Shown here: one piece after another, positions 19,838 to 32,690 of the stretch
How the letters are laid out: each line of letters opens with the position of its first letter
How positions within the stretch are numbered: the first letter of the stretch is position 1
Assembly: GCA_015680685.1 (NCBI GenBank)
Contig: MNCI01022150.1
Span: 84,142 to 148,141, forward strand
Source: Gnetum montanum
Taxonomy: Eukaryota > Streptophyta > Gnetopsida > Gnetales > Gnetaceae
Length of the DNA stretch: 64,000 bases
Direction: 5' to 3'
The notes under the pieces: generated by a model
Seen by the model: only the letters and a program-made list of their open reading frames with translations
Told to the model about the DNA's origin: nothing
Database searches by the model: none
Made by a program: the position numbers and the translations under genes

Positions 19838-21200
19838 TTGGTTGCAACTACAAAGGCCACTTGTCAACTACAACTTTTTTATCTCCATGGTGACCACTTG
19901 GCAACTAAATGGGCGACTTGGCAACTAAATGGGACACTTGTCAACTGCAGCTTTTTTATCTCTATGGTGGTTATAACCACCCAAAATTTTTGTAACTTAC
20001 TTAACTACCTATGAGACCCTATAAAAGGGCTTCAAGTGTAGGAAGGAAAAAAGGACACACTAGAGGTCTCACTTGGGGTCTTGGAGGAAGATTGAAAAGA
20101 AGACATTGTGAAAGATTGCTTGTAAGATGACTTGCTAAAAACAACATTTCGACCTCTTTGTCATAGTCTTGTGAGTTATGTTTATTTTTTATTTTCTTTA
20201 AATTTTTTAGCTAGTAGTTTAGATAGTATCATGCTTGGCAAGTAATTTTAGGATTTTTAGATTGCTCTTATTGTTCTTGTTGCATGATAGAAAATTTCTA
20301 TTAAAATTTTTCCATAGAAGAGCTTGTGTTTGAAAGCCTTAAGAGCATTTTAGTAGTGAATTTTATTATTGTGCAATGTATAAGAACCACTATTGAGATT
20401 GTTGTAAGAGAGCCTTTGCATGTAGTCAAGACGTTGAATGATTCAATAGTTAAGAGGGTTCAGAAAATCTTTGGTATTTTGATAGGACCAGAATAGCTGC
20501 TTTTATCTTTAAAGTGAATCTTCGTGGTATTTCAATCAGAAATTGTCAAGTCTTTTGAAGGTTCTATTGAATGCAATTTTTGACATCCATTATCTAGCCA
20601 AAATAGAGTCTTGTACGTGATAGTTTATGCAACAATTTTTTGGATAGCATAGTAGGATTGTCTTGAAGAAATTGCTTATTTGAGCCTTGGAAGTTTGGAC
20701 AATTCAAAGTTATTGAATTTTGGATAGCTTTATTGTGAAGTGTTTACTTGTATTATTTTACCTTGTTTAAACATTTGAGATCTTTACACAAATCTGCTTT
20801 CTTTTTCTCTTTTTTATATTTCCATTGAATCTCGCTCTATTTCTAGTTTTCTTGTGGAACTATCTCTTTCTCTGAGGAAAATTAGAAGTAGATTTGCAGA
20901 GTTGTGCTCAATTTTTTTTGCAAAACTTTATTTGTTACAAGTAGGTATTATAAGGATAGCATAGACTAGGTAATTGAACAGAATAGGAACTCTCAACAAC
21001 TCACAGTACTTTGCAAAGTTGGCTGAATCTCTTTAAGATAAGTCATTTATAGTTTTACACACAACCCAATCATTTCATTTTTCACAATAGCACACCGCAA
21101 CAACACACACACATACTCACATTAACTACTGAGTCTATTTGGAGGTATCTGGGCCTTGGTGTTGCTAAAGACTAGCAAGCACCTAAATCCTGTTCGAGGA
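19838..21200 (+). mobile_element. LTR-like promoter region of an unidentified element
   Basis: After the second N comes U3-like sequence: GGCAACTAAATGGG repeated at about 19911 and 19931, ACTTGTCAACTRCARCTTTTTTATCTC repeated at about 19859 and 19935, and a TATA box CTATAAAAGGG at 20019-20029. A transcribed leader-like region and a CA-rich stretch follow (21080-21120). I see no second copy in the window, no pol and no defined ends, so the call rests on architecture only. Confidence 0.4.
20020..20026 (+). promoter_or_regulatory. TATA box in LTR-like region
   Basis: TATAAAA followed by GGGCTTCAAG, about 180 bp into the LTR-like region and preceded by direct repeats. It is a good match to a plant core promoter, but transcription is not shown. 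Confidence 0.5.
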
Positions 21201-21229
21201 CAGTCGTTGGCGGTCGCGTCCCAAACAGT

Positions 21230-22050
21230 CGCCAACAGTTGTAATTCTCATAGGGTGCTTGTGTCATGGATTCAACAATGTTGTGATTCTCATGGGTAGT
21301 TGTAACATTAATTCCTAAACTAGGATTAGTCCTCATGATGTCATCTTACCAAAGATATGCTCACTTTCATGAGTCAACTGTGTATGATGTGCATGTATTA
21401 TTGATTTAACAATATTGTGATTCTCATGGATAGTTATAATCCTGATTCTTAAAGTAAGATTAGTCCTCATGATGTCATCACACTGAAGATGTTCTTCCTT
21501 AAATGAGTTAGGTGTGTGTGGGATGCATGTATCATTGACTTAGTAATGTTGTGATTCTCATGGGTAATTGTCACATTGGTCCCTAAACTAGGGTTAATTC
21601 TCATGATGTCATCTCACTAACAAGGTACTCCATAGATAAGTCAACTATGTATGGGGTGCTTGTATTATGGATTTAGCAATGTTGTGATTCTCAAGGGTAT
21701 TTGTAATACTAGTCCTTACTTCTAATGATGTCATCTCACTAAAGATGTACTCCCTTAGATGAATCAACTATGTAGGATGCATGCATTATTGATTCAACAA
21801 TATTGTGATTCTCATGAGTAGTTGTCATCCTGGTCTCTAAACTAGGGTTAGTTAGCATGTTGTCATATCACCAAAGATGTACTTTCTTAGATTACTTAAC
21901 TATGTGTGGGATGCTTATCTCATGGATTCAGCAATTTTGTGATTCTCATAGGGTGCTTATCTCATGGATTCAGTAATGTTGTAATTCTCATGGATAGTTG
22001 TAACACTAGTACCTAAACCAAGGTTAGTTCTCATGTTGTCATCTCAATAA
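21230..22050. repeat. 134-bp tandem array
   Basis: About six units. The anchor GATTCTCATGG-type word falls at 21285, 21419, 21553, 21686, 21807 and 21941 (spacings 134, 134, 133, 121, 134), with a partial copy at 21983. Each unit holds CAACAATGTTGTGATTCTCATGG, CTAAACTAGGRTTAGT and CATGATGTCATCTCACTAA. Divergence between units is moderate. No open frame is conserved. Confidence 0.85.
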
Positions 22051-24219
22051 TAGAATCTTTATTTAGGGTGATTTCTCAATCCTCTGTATCTTATCTTATC
22101 AATGCTTCAACATTAGCAAGGATATCAAAACCATTTTCTACACATTTTTAGACTTCACAAATTTGTAATAAAGACTTTAGGAGATGACTCCAAAGTGTAA
22201 ACTGTTAAGAATCATTAAAATGATATTACAAGTTAGGTTTTATTTACTTAACATTCTTGAAAACTAATTTTGTAATACTAGTATTAGAGTTGAGCAATAG
22301 AATTAGATCCTTTAGGTGTGCCGATGGTAAGAAAGTTAGCTTCAAACTCCCTTAAAAAAGTAATCATAGACTTCACCATGACATTAAGAAGGGTCATGGT
22401 ATTTTATCATAAGTTGTGCTCAACTCACCACAAATTATAATGATTAAAAATGGGTAAAACACCAATTTTGAAAATACCATGAGTTAAATACAAGTCATGG
22501 TAATGGTTTGGTTGACATAAAAAAGCTGTTATAAATTGCTAAGGTCATGGTTAACACCACATAATAGACATAAATGAGCTTTAACTATCCATTACTTTGT
22601 GTACATACATCAAGATGGATATTATTCTTACAATGTTTTATGCCCAAAAAACCTCATAATCACATAGAGTATATGAAGCAATATGGTACACAACATGAAC
22701 TTATGACTCCTAGCTAAACTAAGAACATGAGACCTAGGATACATGAATTACAAAATTCTTAACATGAAATATGTATATACTTTCCTTAACTTTCTCCATT
22801 GATATGTTACTTTAGCCATAAGACATATAGCCAACATAATACCTTAGAATGGAGTTAAGATGAAGAGTGAGTTGTTAACCATGTGGCCTTTGTTGTAAGA
22901 AAACTATTGCATGGCTCTACAACAATCTTTACCATTTACATTTTTACTTTTACCATTTTTGCTACTTTGATAAGTCTAAAATTGTGAAGGTGGCCTACTA
23001 TGCTAGCGCTTCTACACAAGTGTGTGCTTGTGATAAGGTTCATTGTCATCCTAGGATTTTCTTTTGCTAATACTAGTGATTATGCTTTTTTTCATACTTA
23101 GGTTTTCCTATAGTTCAAAAATATGTGGGTTTTTGTGAATTCTCCTTTTTAATTATTACTAATTTTTCATGAATTTTCACTAGGGTTTTTTGTAAATTTT
23201 GTTGTTGTTACTATGACAAAAAATTAGAGCTTTCTCTTACTTAGTTAATTTAAGACCTTAAAGAAAAGAAGTAGAAACTAAACCTAAATGTTCTTCCACT
23301 TCCTAAATCCAACTTACATTGAAATATTTGTTATGTCTTAAAAAATTTTGAAATTCTAGCTTCTAATGAAGCTTGATTAGATGATATACCATGCTCTTAT
23401 AGTAAAGATAATAATAGGAGAGTTAGATGGTGAGGATATTATAAATAAAATGTTTAATAACAAGAAACTAGTTTTTTGTTTGTGCACAAGTGCAAGAAAT
23501 AGAATCTTGTTTTCATTAGGGAAAATACCTTGCTTATATATTATTTGTTACAATTATTAAAAAGAACAAAATATTCGTACATGCACAAACACTTCAATTT
23601 TCAAGAACGTAACTAGCGATACAATACAAATTTTCAATCTAAAAAAGAACTTAACTAGCCATACAATAACATGATGATAATCACAAGAACGCATTCATCC
23701 TAGAAAATGTTATTAATGTATTAGAGTTTGTCATAAAAATGTAAAACCTCCCAAATGAAATTTCTTTGGTTTCTGTCTACAAAGAGTCAACTTCTTACCA
23801 AAAAAAAAATAGCCAAAGATCTATTTACTTACCATATACAATAAACAAGAGAAGTGGTAGAATACTTGATCTATTGTGCTTTACCATCTATTATGAATTG
23901 CTACCTAGTTGAGTATCTTTAACTCAAGTCAATAATTAAAATTGAACAATTCTCTTCAATCACATCTTTAAAAAGCATAAATAATTCTTCATTCCTTCAT
24001 AATAATTCTCTCTAATCACATATTTGAATATCATAAAAGTAGTGAGTCATTTACAACTACTTCTATTTTGAATGAGGGTTCTTAAAACTGCTTCTTTTTT
24101 ATTAAACTTGAAAACTATGGAATGCAAGATAGTAGCCTTACAAAATCAGTAGTATTTCATTAATAGAAATGAAAATATAATTATTGAAAAATAAATAATT
24201 ATATAAAATATCGTTTGAA
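22051..24219. other. AT-rich sequence without recognised features
   Basis: I see no open frame of note, LTR, retrotransposon motif or repeat family matching the rest of the window. Confidence 0.4.
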
Positions 24220-25095
24220 GTTACCTTAGAAATAGTATGAATAAGTGACTATTATTGTGTACAGTCCATAATTTAATTGGTTTTTGTACTTATGTAACAT
24301 GTAAGATGTTATATCATTTGTTGCTAGTTTTGGTTATTTTCTAAAATTCTTATTATTATATGTTTTTATAGTATTTTTTATTTTTCTCTAGTTGTATTCT
24401 ATTTATTTTGGTGCTTGTTTCTCAAGTCATAAGATCTAGGTTTAAGCCTGGGTATCTTTGTGATATAGATATCATGTAACTCTTGATATGGTTGTGTCAT
24501 TATTCACATCATTAGTTATGATGCGTTAATTAAATTTTTAACAAAAAATGATTTTTATAAAAATGTGCATTTCCATGATTTGCTGCAATATTATGTAAAT
24601 ACCAATTTACTTAGTATGCATGCTCTATGTAGTAGCTAAATTGTTTAAAAGCTGGTTTAAAGTTGCCTCAAGAACATTATTGTTTTAAGTGGCTATTATT
24701 TTGTCTAGTACATATTTTAAATGGTCTTTGTAATTATGTAACATGTAAATTATTAAATCATTTTTTGTTAGTTTTAGTTATTTTCTAAAATTTTTATTAT
24801 TTTTTATTTTTTAGTATTTTTTTTGTTCTAGATGCATTCTATTTGTTTTGGTGCTTATTTCTCAAGTCATAAGACCTAGGTTCAAGCCTAGGTATGTTTG
24901 TGGTATTGATATGTGTCATTGTTTACATCATTATAATGAATTAATTATCTTTTCACCAAAAAATGATTTTTTATGAAAATGTGCATTTGCATGATTTGTT
25001 GTAATACTATATAAATACTAATTTGCTTAGTATGCATGCTTTGTGTAATAGCTCAATAATTTATTATTACTGATTAATAGATATGTTTTGATGGC
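24220..25095. repeat. 440-bp tandem duplication
   Basis: Two diverged copies, about 24220-24655 and 24656-25095, offset by 440 bp (CTCAAGTCATAAG at 24421 and 24861). Both carry ATGTAACATGTAA, TTTTGGTGCTT, AGGTT(C/T)AAGCCT, AAAAAATGATTTTT and TTAGTATGCATGCT. The GGTTCAAGCCT word resembles a tRNA B box, but no A box or tRNA fold is seen. Confidence 0.75.
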
Positions 25096-25744
25096 TTATG
25101 AATGTTGTTATTTCACAGCAATATTTCCTGTCCTTAAGGCTGCCTCTTCTAGGACTCTATCCTTTTCTTTTGCTCATCCTCCCTTTTCACTTCTATAGAC
25201 ATGGTAAGTTTGTAGTATTTTTTAGCAAGTTCTATCCATCTTTCAATGATTTTATTTCTTATTGTCTCTCATGCTATTTCATTTAAGAATTTTTTATTCT
25301 ATATGATGTGTTTGTCATTTTTGTGCCTTATTCCCTCTCATCCAAACTTAGTTAAAAAGTTTTTGCCTTTCATCATGTTTTGTTATATTTTTGTAAATTC
25401 TAACCAATTATTAAAAAGTTTGAAAATTATTAGATATTATCCAATATAATTAGTTACAAATATATTTATGACACATAATTAAACAAATTTGAACAATATT
25501 TATTGTTAACATTAGGAAACTCTCAAATAAAGTTTCTAGTAAAATTTGTCATGTTTTGTAAATTTTGTATTTTTTTTTGTAAATTTCTTATTTAAAAACA
25601 TACTGGAGGATGTTATCAAATGTTACTCAGCTGAGCAACCTATGAAAAATAAAACATAAAGTGAATTCTAGAGGTGTTGTTACTACATTGACATTATGGA
25701 TATCTTAGTCTAGAAATAGTAAAAAAGATTATGGTTTCATGTTA
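25096..25744. other. AT-rich sequence between repeats
   Basis: Two overlapping short open frames (62 residues from 25098, 67 from 25246) are hydrophobic by composition (T-rich DNA) and have no recognised motif. I do not call them genes. Confidence 0.35.
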
Positions 25745-28640
25745 ATTCTAGTAGGTTTACCAATTGTGAAAATCTAAAAATGATTTTTAGTATTTTAGGG
25801 ATGCATGAACAAGGAACCTCCACATCCACAATCATTTGTATATTCTAGTAGGTTACCCAATTGTGCAAGTCTAGAAGTGGTTTTGGTATTCCAAGGATGC
25901 ACAGACAACTAACCTTCACATTTACAATCATATGTGTATTCTAGTAGGTTGCTTGATCATGCAAGTCTAGAAATGATTTTGGTATTATGGGGATGCATAG
26001 ATGAGTAACCTAGAAATCATCCATAATCAAATCAACCATGCACAAAATGTCTAGCATGAATGTTTCATTATCTTGAGAGTCTTTCACTCTATTTAGGAAA
26101 TTGTATACTAGCAATCATGTGGTACCAGTCTTTCTTGATCTTATCACTAGGTTGCATGTCTACACATGTTCTAGTTGTTATCTTATTCAAAGATCTAGAT
26201 GTATGGGATGCATGGACAAGTAACCTAGCAACCATCCATATACAAACCATCTATACATAAAAAGTTTAGTATGAACATTTCACTATCCCAAAAGTCTTTG
26301 ATGCCATTCATACTATATGGGTACTTTGACACTTGTAATCATGTCATACTAGTTCATTTAAATCTTGTTATCAGGTTGCACATCCATACATGTTCCAATT
26401 ATTACGTTACTTAGAGACCAAGGTATATGGGATGCATAAGCAAGCAATCTAACATCCATCCATATACAAACCAATCATACACAATAAGTCTAACATGAAT
26501 GTTTCACTATTTTGATAGTCTTAAATGCCACCCACACTATATGAGTACATGTTAGTGCATGTTCCGATTTTTATCTAACTTAGAGACTCAATTGTATCCA
26601 ATGCATGAGTGAGAAATTTAGCAACCATCCATATACAAACCATTCATATGCAAAAATTCTAGCATGATAGGTTCATATCCAATAGTCTTTGATGGCATCC
26701 ACACTATATGGAAACTCATATACTAGTAATCATGTGGTTTTAATCCTTTTGAATCTTATTATCAAGTTGTACATCCATGCATGCTCTAATTATTATCTTA
26801 CTCAAAGTCCCAGATGTATGGGATGCATAGGCAAGCAACCTAGTAACCATCCATACACAATAAGCCTAGCATGACCATTTCACTATTCCAACAATCTTCA
26901 ATATCATCCATGATATATAGGCACTCCTACACTACTAATCATGTGATACAAGTCTCTCTAGATCCTATCACCACATTGCACATTTTTGCATGTTCTGATC
27001 ATTACCTTACTCAAAGACTTAGATCTATGCATGGGTGAGCAACCTAGCAATGATCCATATAGAAGTCCAACATGAATATTTCATTATATTGATAGTCTTT
27101 GATGTCATCCATACTATATGAGCACTCCTACATTAGTAATCATATGGTACTGGTCTTTCTAGATCCTATTATGAGGTTGCACATCTATGCATGTTTCAAT
27201 TATTACTTTACTTAGATACCTATGTGTATGGGATGCATAGGCAAGTAACCTAACAACCATTCATATACAAACCATATATACACAACAATTTTAGCCTATC
27301 ATTCCACACTTGACAATCTTTATTTGTCATCCATACTATATATGAATGCGTACACTGGCAATCACATGTTACTAATCCTTATGGATCCTATTACCAAGTT
27401 GCACATATGTGCATGTTTCGATTGTTATCTTATTTAGAGACCTAGGTGTATGGAATGCATGGGTGAGAAACCTAGCAACCATCCATATACAACAAGTCTA
27501 CCATGAATGTTTCACTGTCCCAATAGTCTTTGATGTCATTCACACTATACTGGCAATTCTACACTAGTAATCACATGATACCAATCTTTCTAAATTCTAT
27601 AACCATGTTGCACATCCATGCATGTTTCAATTACTAGCTTACTTACCATACATATATAAACAATCCATACATAACAAGTCTAGCATGACCATTTGACTAT
27701 CCTAATACTCTTTGACACCATCCACACTAAATAGGTACTCCCATATTAGTAATAATGTGGTATTAGTCTTTTGGGATCATTTCATAGGATTGCACATCTA
27801 TGCATGTTCTAATTATTACCTTAGAGACCTAGGTCTATGAGATGCACTAGCGATGACCTTAACAACCATCCATATACAACAAGTCCAACATGAATGTTTT
27901 ACTATCATGATATTCTTCGATGTCATTCATACTATATGGGTACTCCTACATTAGTAATCATGTAGTACTAGTCTTTCTAGATCCTATTACTAGGTTGGAT
28001 GTCCATGCATGATTCAATTACTACCTTACTCTAAGACCAAGATGTATGGCATACATGGGTGAGTAACCTAGTAACCATCCATACACAATAGATCCAGCAT
28101 GATTGTTTCATGTCCAATAGTCTGAATGCCATCCATACTATACCTAAACTCATATTAATAATCATGTAATATCAATCCTTCTAAATCCTATTACCAAGTT
28201 TCATGTCCATGCATGTTCTAATTATTACCTTACTTAGAGACCCAAATGTTTGAGATGCATGGGTAAGTAACCTAGCAACCATTCATATAGAACAAGTCCA
28301 GCATAAAAATTTTACTGTCCTGATAGTTTCTAATGTCATCCATCATATACAAGCATTCTTACAGTAGTAATGACATGATACCATTCTTTATAGATCATGT
28401 CATCAAGTTGTATGTCCATGCATGTTCCAATTGCTAGCTTACTTTGAGACCTAGCTATATGGAATGCATTTGCAAGTAACTTGGTAACCATCCATATACA
28501 AACCATCCATGCACAATTATTACAACATGACTATCTCACTATCATGATATTCTTCGATGTCATCCACACTATATGGGCACTCCTACACTAGTAATCATGT
28601 GATACTTATCTTTTTGAATCTTGTTACCAAGTTGCATTGA
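25745..28640. repeat. Satellite-like array of about 210-bp units
   Basis: The array begins with three shorter units of about 97 bp (TTCTAGTAGGTT at 25746, 25842 and 25939), then runs as units of roughly 200-230 bp. Each includes ATGAATGTTTCACTAT, GTCTTTGATGYCATCCAYACTATATG, ACTCCTACACTAGTAATCATGTG, CATGCATGTTCYAATTATTACCTTACT, GTATGGGATGCAT and AACCTAGCAACCATCCATATACAA. GGATGCAT-type anchors fall near 26198, 26427, 26818, 27227, 27449, 28248 and 28458. About a dozen units are present, well diverged, with some units shortened. Confidence 0.8.
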
Positions 28641-28901
28641 TGTTAGTTATCTCATAAATAAATACATAGCAAGTTCACATAGTGTACACCATTACTTAAT
28701 TTATATTGCAAGATCTTATTGGTAACATGGCTTAAAATATAAAAATCTAAATAAATCCTACTAAGTCATGGTATATGACCAATACAAATCTAGAAGAAAA
28801 ACACAAGGATGTTTATATTTTTATATGAATCATTGATAGCAATATCTTTAAGAATGAAGAAATTATTGTTGTAGCTTGTGTTGAGAATAATGACATCATA
28901 T
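28641..28901. other. Left flank of element B
   Basis: Sequence between the satellite-like array and element B. No gene or repeat is recognised. Confidence 0.4.
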
Positions 28902-28906
28902 ACATT
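28902..28906. repeat. Target site duplication of element B, left copy
   Basis: ACATT directly left of the LTR start. The same five bases stand directly right of the other LTR end (36891-36895). Ty3/gypsy integrases typically make 5-bp duplications. Confidence 0.8.
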
Positions 28907-29744
28907 TGATGAGCAGGGAGGTACCCCTATGCCCAACCATACAAATCACTAAGGTGTTTACACACAATTTGGTCAAATTTCATGGACCTATAGTTTTCTA
29001 GTATACTAGCTCGTCTAGGAAGTGAAATGGGCATTAAGAATGTTCATTGTCTTCCCAACTACACTTGTGAGGCTCAAGAGTATAGTTTAAGTGTAATTGA
29101 GCTACATGATTTTTCTTATTTTATGTCTTATAAATTTGATCACCTACAAAAGGAATAAAAGGTAAAGTAATTAAAGATCCAATTCATCTACTACCTAGCT
29201 AGCCTAATACAAGTAACTGCCCCACTTTCCTAGACACATCCTAAACACATATAGTGCTATTGGGCTATGAAACATTCAGCATTACTGGGTTACCAAGTAC
29301 TAGATGTATGTTCAAAGTGGTCATGCTTGTGTTCATTAACAACTAGAAATAAATTGCTCAATTTAAAAGCATTAAAGTAAAGTGCATTAAAGAAAACATT
29401 AATGTATTCTTAGTGCTACAAGGATTGTCAAAAGAGTTCATTTTTATTCCCATCACACTATTACGCTCGGGTACATCAGTGTTTGAATAAAGAACTGTAC
29501 ACACTTAGACTCCTTCTACGGGCACTCAAAAAATATTCTAACTTTGGAGAAAATAAACTGTAAGAGCTTCACTACTTGGACTAAAAACTAAAAATTCATG
29601 CCAAATTGGGAGCCCAAGTACTATATTTATAGGCTAACATATACCCTTGAACATTGGATACCCGATGTTGCATTTGGAACGCGATGTCGGATACCTGACA
29701 TCGTAGCTTTAACATCAGAGAAAATGAAGAAATATGTTTCATCA
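28907..29744 (-). mobile_element. 3' LTR of element B
   Basis: 838 bp, plus-strand ends TGATGAGC and TTTCATCA. On the minus strand the order is TGATGAAACA, palindromes (29650-29703), TATA box CCTATAAATATAG (29633-29621), transcribed part, and end CTGCTCATCA. The second palindrome is perfect: CGATGTC (29682-29688) and GACATCG (29697-29703) around GGATACCT. Confidence 0.8.
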
Positions 29745-31700
29745 TACCCCCATGACTGAATGAAAACTCATCCTCAAGTATAGAAGAGGAGGAACAAGTT
29801 CTTTACAAAAAATTGGGTAGGTATGGGATTATTGACTAACATACAAATTGACTTAAAAGGAACGACAAACTTTGAGTGCCCAAGTGTACAAAGTTACAAA
29901 TTTTTACAAAATTGGCTGTTCATGATAAGAGAAGTGAACACCCTATATAACACTGACATCCAACACCTCTTGGTAGTAGAAGAAAGAGAGAGAAGATCCA
30001 ATGATCATGAATAGTCCTTATTGTGTGGTATTGCCACATCATCCTTGGTGAAGATAGTCCCACTCCCAGTCCATGCTTTCCACTACAATCACAACAGAAT
30101 CATGAATTAGTATGCAATGTGTAACACATAGTTATTGAATGCCTTGTCTTGTCGATGGTTACACTCGGTTAGGTCATGATTGTGGTAGATTAATTCCTTT
30201 AGTAGTGTTAGCGAGAAGGTTGACAAATAGGGTAAAATAGATAAGTGGTTCATTAAATTTGAAAAATTTCAACATAAGGAAAATATTTGGAGGTTGTAAG
30301 AATTTACAATAATAAAAAGGAAAGTTCACTAAAAATGTTGTGAAGATGTGCATAATTGGATGTCATTGATGGGGTAAACAAAAGGATTTGATTGTAAGAG
30401 TGGCTAAGGGTAAAGAACTTAACTAACCCAACCAAAAGATATGCAAGTGGATCCTTCCCAAAGCAAGCATAGGCCTTTTATGCCCTTGCATAACTTCAAA
30501 CGAAACAATCAATGAACTTCGTCGATGATTAATGGTTATAGAGGATTAAGTACAAAAACTCAGAAGAAACTAACTAAGAATTTTGACACATCAGACCAAG
30601 ACATCGAATGAGAACATGAAACCAGCAATGAGGTGAGACATAAAAAGCATAGATGGATGAGAGAGAGTGAAATGGAGTCCCTGATTAAGGTCACATGAAG
30701 CCCCTTATGGATTTTATGGTTAAATGACTTAATAGGATCCATCCTTAGTTCAGGCCAAAACCAATGACATTTAGTGACTTCGCATCAACATTCTAAGACC
30801 AGTCCATCCCCTGAGACATAAGAGTGATCCGACAAAACAACCACCATTCTTTATTAGAGAAGAAAAGAGAAGTAGAAAGTGAGGGAGGACCTTAGTTAGA
30901 GGGGACTAGTCCCATAACCAATGCTTGTAGCCCATTATTGTGTCTAAGGGATGTGCTTTGAATTCTCATCTCTTTTTTTTCTAACGAGAAACACACCATG
31001 GATGTGCTTTGAATTCTCATCTTTTTTTTTCTTTTTTTTTCCTCTTTTTTTTTTCTAATGAGAACCACACCATGAAAAGACATATTCAACTTCCTTTTAT
31101 TGGTCAACACAGAATGGTGAGAAATCCATGAAAACACACATGCACCCAGGAAAATAAAAAGGCACAAAGAATACCGAATTCCCTTGAAGCCACACCTTGT
31201 TCAAACCTTTGAATCCTTTCCAATTCTGGAAACTACCAAAGTTACAAATTTATTAAAGTTTTTTTAATGAAAAAAGGACTACATGTTTCCAAAAAAAAGG
31301 AAGACAATAAAGTTTGTGGATGGGTGGATGTTGTGGACTCACTACTTGTTACATGAAAAAGAAACCATGTCCCAATTATCCATAATGGAATTCAAAGCCA
31401 AAAACTAGACACCAACAATCAAATAACAAAAATAGTACATACCACCATCAATCAATGCATTATTATTGTACTTGGCACTTATTAACAAAAAGTTAGAAAA
31501 TCACACCAAAATAAAATAAAATAAAATATAAAAGAAAGTGTAAAATATTCAAGAAATAGCAAATGTACTAATGATGATGTAAAAAAAAAATTGGAAAAGA
31601 TTAATAATATGAAAAAAGAAGATGTAAAATAAAGAATGTGTAAAACAAAATGTTGTAAAACAAAAAAAATTGAAAAATTGAGAAGCTGCTTATACGATTA
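29745..31700 (-). other. 3' noncoding region of element B
   Basis: Nearly 2 kb between pol and the 3' LTR with no gene. The polypurine-like ATGGGGGTA (minus strand) abuts the LTR. Blocks are shared with elements A and C (for example CCTTCCCAAAGCAAGCATAGGCC near 30455 and ACCACACCATG near 31062). A 60-residue and a 91-residue minus-strand open frame occur here but lie in T-rich or repeat-like sequence and have no counterpart kept open in A. Confidence 0.6.
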
Positions 31701-32690
31701 GCATGGATGGCCATCTCCCCCATGACTAAGTTGAAAGGAGGAGATCTAAAATATGGAGCATGGTTATCCATCTAATGAGGTGTTTGTTGTATTTGTTGGC
31801 TTATGCTCATGGAAAGGTTTGATTTATTAAATGTTGACTAGTTGTTTCTTGCTTGGGCTCTCAGGCTTGTAGATCATCATGGCCCTAGAAGGAAAAGTCT
31901 CATAAATGATGTAAGATCCTTCCCACAACATTTGAAACTTAATTCATTGAGGTACATGTGTGGGGTTCCAGTAGAGAACATTATCTCTCAATTGAAACTT
32001 GACTTTTTTGATTTTCAGGTCATGATGCTTTTTGTTGTAGACCTTGTGCAACTCATTAGATGATAGGGCTACCAATCGATTCTCGTCTAGTAGGTTGAGA
32101 TTCATTAGTCTTTCTTTTTGGGCTAGACTTAAGTCAAGGTAGGGTGTGATAGGGTGTTATGAGTTTATGTTCAACCCCCAAGCATTACATGAGCTTCTAA
32201 AAAGTAGTGCCTGTAAAGTGAGTTCCATTATCAAAAATTAATGCACGTGGCACACGAAACCTATTTACAACATTTTGTTGTACAAACCGAGCAGCAGTAG
32301 AAGATGTATAGTTGATGACGACTACTACTTTTGTCCATTTCATACAATAGTCCATAGCGACTATGATGTATGTGTTTTCATTTGACATGGGTGTGATGGA
32401 ATCCATGAAATCAATGCCCCAGATGTCAAAGGGTTTCAGTGATTGAATCCATTTTTGAGATCCCTTCATTCGAGCAGTTATTCCACTATCTCATTGGCAT
32501 CGTTCATAAGAGAAGACATAATGCTGAGCATCCCTAAAGATTTTTGGCTAATAATACTTTGCCATTAGGATTTTAATGGTCATGCATCTCCCAACATAGT
32601 GTCCCCCACAAGGACTTTCATGAACATGTTGGAGAACATGCAGTTGATCAACATGACGGACACACCAATGAACTAGGCCATTGACGCACA
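31701..32690 (-). pseudogene. Integrase of element B, catalytic Glu region deleted
   Basis: The best-preserved open stretch is 90 residues (32469-32197): KPFDIWGIDFMDSITPM with the first Asp, MDYCMKWTKVVVV, NRFRVPRALIFDNGTHF with the second Asp. Upstream, HESPCGGHYVG near 32620-32590 is the start of the HHCC head, and the Cys pair is partly lost. Just after EHKLI (near 32165) the sequence jumps to the segment that in element C follows YTKLPILPIQT. The stretch carrying PQANG-EEVTN and the third catalytic residue is therefore missing. The C-terminal part runs to HGGDGHPC near 31705. It is inactive. Confidence 0.75.

Noticed and set aside
19459-19867. Second tubulin-like copy on the minus strand
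   Set aside because: It is the reverse duplicate between single Ns and not an independent gene.
24421-24880. tRNA-derived SINE from the GGTTCAAGCCT B-box-like word
   Set aside because: No A box at the right distance and no tRNA cloverleaf; the unit is better described as a plain tandem duplication.
25098-25449. Small hydrophobic membrane proteins
   Set aside because: T-rich DNA gives Phe/Leu-rich frames by chance; there is no start context, motif or repeat in other copies.
30892-31167. 91-residue Lys-rich minus-strand open frame
   Set aside because: It is produced by T-rich and duplicated noncoding sequence of the element B tail (ATGTGCTTTGAATTCTCATC occurs twice).
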